Assembly: GCA_020438845.1 (NCBI GenBank) | Contig: JAGQTV010000078.1 | Span: 1-46,348, forward strand | Source of the DNA: Mycobacterium sp. | Lineage (GTDB): Bacteria > Actinomycetota > Actinomycetes > Mycobacteriales > Mycobacteriaceae | Direction: 5' to 3' | Length of the DNA: 46,348 bases | Shown: positions 46,153 to 46,348 of the stretch, in pieces | Layout: every line of letters starts with the position of its first letter | Position numbering within the stretch: the first letter of the stretch is position 1 | The notes under the pieces: generated by a model | What the model was told of the DNA's origin: nothing | The model's input: only the letters and a program-made list of their open reading frames with translations | Databases searched by the model: none | Position numbers and translations under genes: made by a program

Positions 46153-46348
46153 TTAGAGCCTTCCCTCGCGGCGCAGGAGGTCCTGTGCACTGACCCCGCC
46201 GCCTTGACCGCGGGCGTTCAGTTGTTCGGTAGCCACGTCGGTATCGGTGTTCTCGGGCCGGCTGATCGGGATCGCCCTGGTTTCGTCGGCGGCAATGTCG
46301 GCAGGTGGGGTGGGTGCCGGCGGGGCGGGGTTGGCCACAGTGGGGGTA
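46153..46348 (-). CDS. mmpL3: C-terminal end of a transporter, probably MmpL3 (partial)
   Basis: The frame enters from the right edge and stops at 46153, giving about 64 residues. They are Pro/Ala-rich and end GGGVSAQDLLRREGRL. No membrane helix is present, as expected for the disordered cytoplasmic tail of MmpL3. The identification rests on synteny (Rv0204c-Rv0205-Rv0206c) and on the tail resembling MmpL3 ends as I remember them. MmpL3 flips trehalose monomycolate. Confidence 0.65.
   Translation of the reverse strand, partial: TPTVANPAPPAPTPPADIAADETRAIPISRPENTDTDVATEQLNARGQGGGVSAQDLLRREGRL

Overview
The window is about 46 kb of high-GC actinobacterial chromosome. Gene content, gene order and protein sequences place it in a mycobacterium, most likely a non-tuberculous rapid grower (Mycolicibacterium type). 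It follows the M. tuberculosis Rv0155-Rv0206c segment closely: pntAA-pntAB-pntB, the small gene Rv0157A, a TetR regulator (Rv0158), TB18.5 (Rv0164), the complete mce1 lipid-import operon with its four Mce-associated membrane genes, monoacylglycerol lipase (Rv0183), Rv0184-Rv0185, a molybdopterin oxidoreductase (Rv0197-like), ilvD, ricR, an MFS exporter (Rv0191), an L,D-transpeptidase (Rv0192), zmp1, omamA-omamB, Rv0201c, mmpL11, the Rv0203 haemophore, Rv0204c, Rv0205 and the last codons of what is probably mmpL3. Gene names rest on recalled family sequence and synteny; no database was searched.

Layout. 1-1545 (minus): start of a secreted Calx-beta repeat protein that runs off the left edge. 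1546-1880: non-coding leader with a 12-bp repeat and two hairpins. 1881-4767: proton-translocating transhydrogenase. 4828-7788: hotdog thioesterase, beta-propeller lipoprotein, a 38-residue conserved protein, TetR regulator, SRPBCC protein. 7789-8024: mce1 promoter region with a dyad and a short coupled leader reading frame. 8025-20895: one very tight operon of twelve genes (yrbE1AB, mce1A-F, mam1A-D), most of them overlapping. 20902-25361: phosphodiester glycosidase, then MGL, a hydrolase-like lipoprotein, a DUF2786 protein and a small metallopeptidase. 25381-29374 (minus): ilvD and the molybdopterin oxidoreductase. 29417-30374: copper-responsive DUF305-ricR unit behind a palindromic operator. 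30460-36349: MFS exporter, L,D-transpeptidase, Zmp1 metallopeptidase (opposite strand), OmamA/OmamB. 36359-40231 (minus): mmpL11, Rv0201c and a CoA-binding protein; then the divergent haemophore. 40832-46348: methyltransferase, MgtC-like protein, DUF3054 protein, flippase-like membrane protein, AI-2E transporter, F420 oxidoreductase and the mmpL3 C-terminus.

How the parts work together. The dominant theme is envelope lipid traffic. Mce1 imports fatty or mycolic acids. The Mam1 and Omam proteins are accessory or stability factors for Mce complexes. MGL releases fatty acids from monoacylglycerol. MmpL11 and MmpL3 export lipids, and the haemophore feeds the MmpL haem route. A second theme is metal handling (RicR/DUF305 for copper, haemophore for haem, MgtC-like for magnesium). 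Several genes have a -10 hexamer 6 to 7 bases before their start codon, the signature of leaderless mycobacterial mRNAs. Several convergent pairs end in hairpins that contain the stop codons.

Compared with M. tuberculosis, I do not see PE3/PE4/adhE1, mce1R/fadD5, lprO/sigG, bglS or Rv0193c-Rv0196 here. No tRNA, rRNA, CRISPR array, insertion sequence or prophage was recognised. There is no large unknown multi-gene system. The less-described items are the coupled leader reading frame of mce1, the nucleophile-less hydrolase lipoprotein coupled to MGL, and the DUF2786-metallopeptidase pair.
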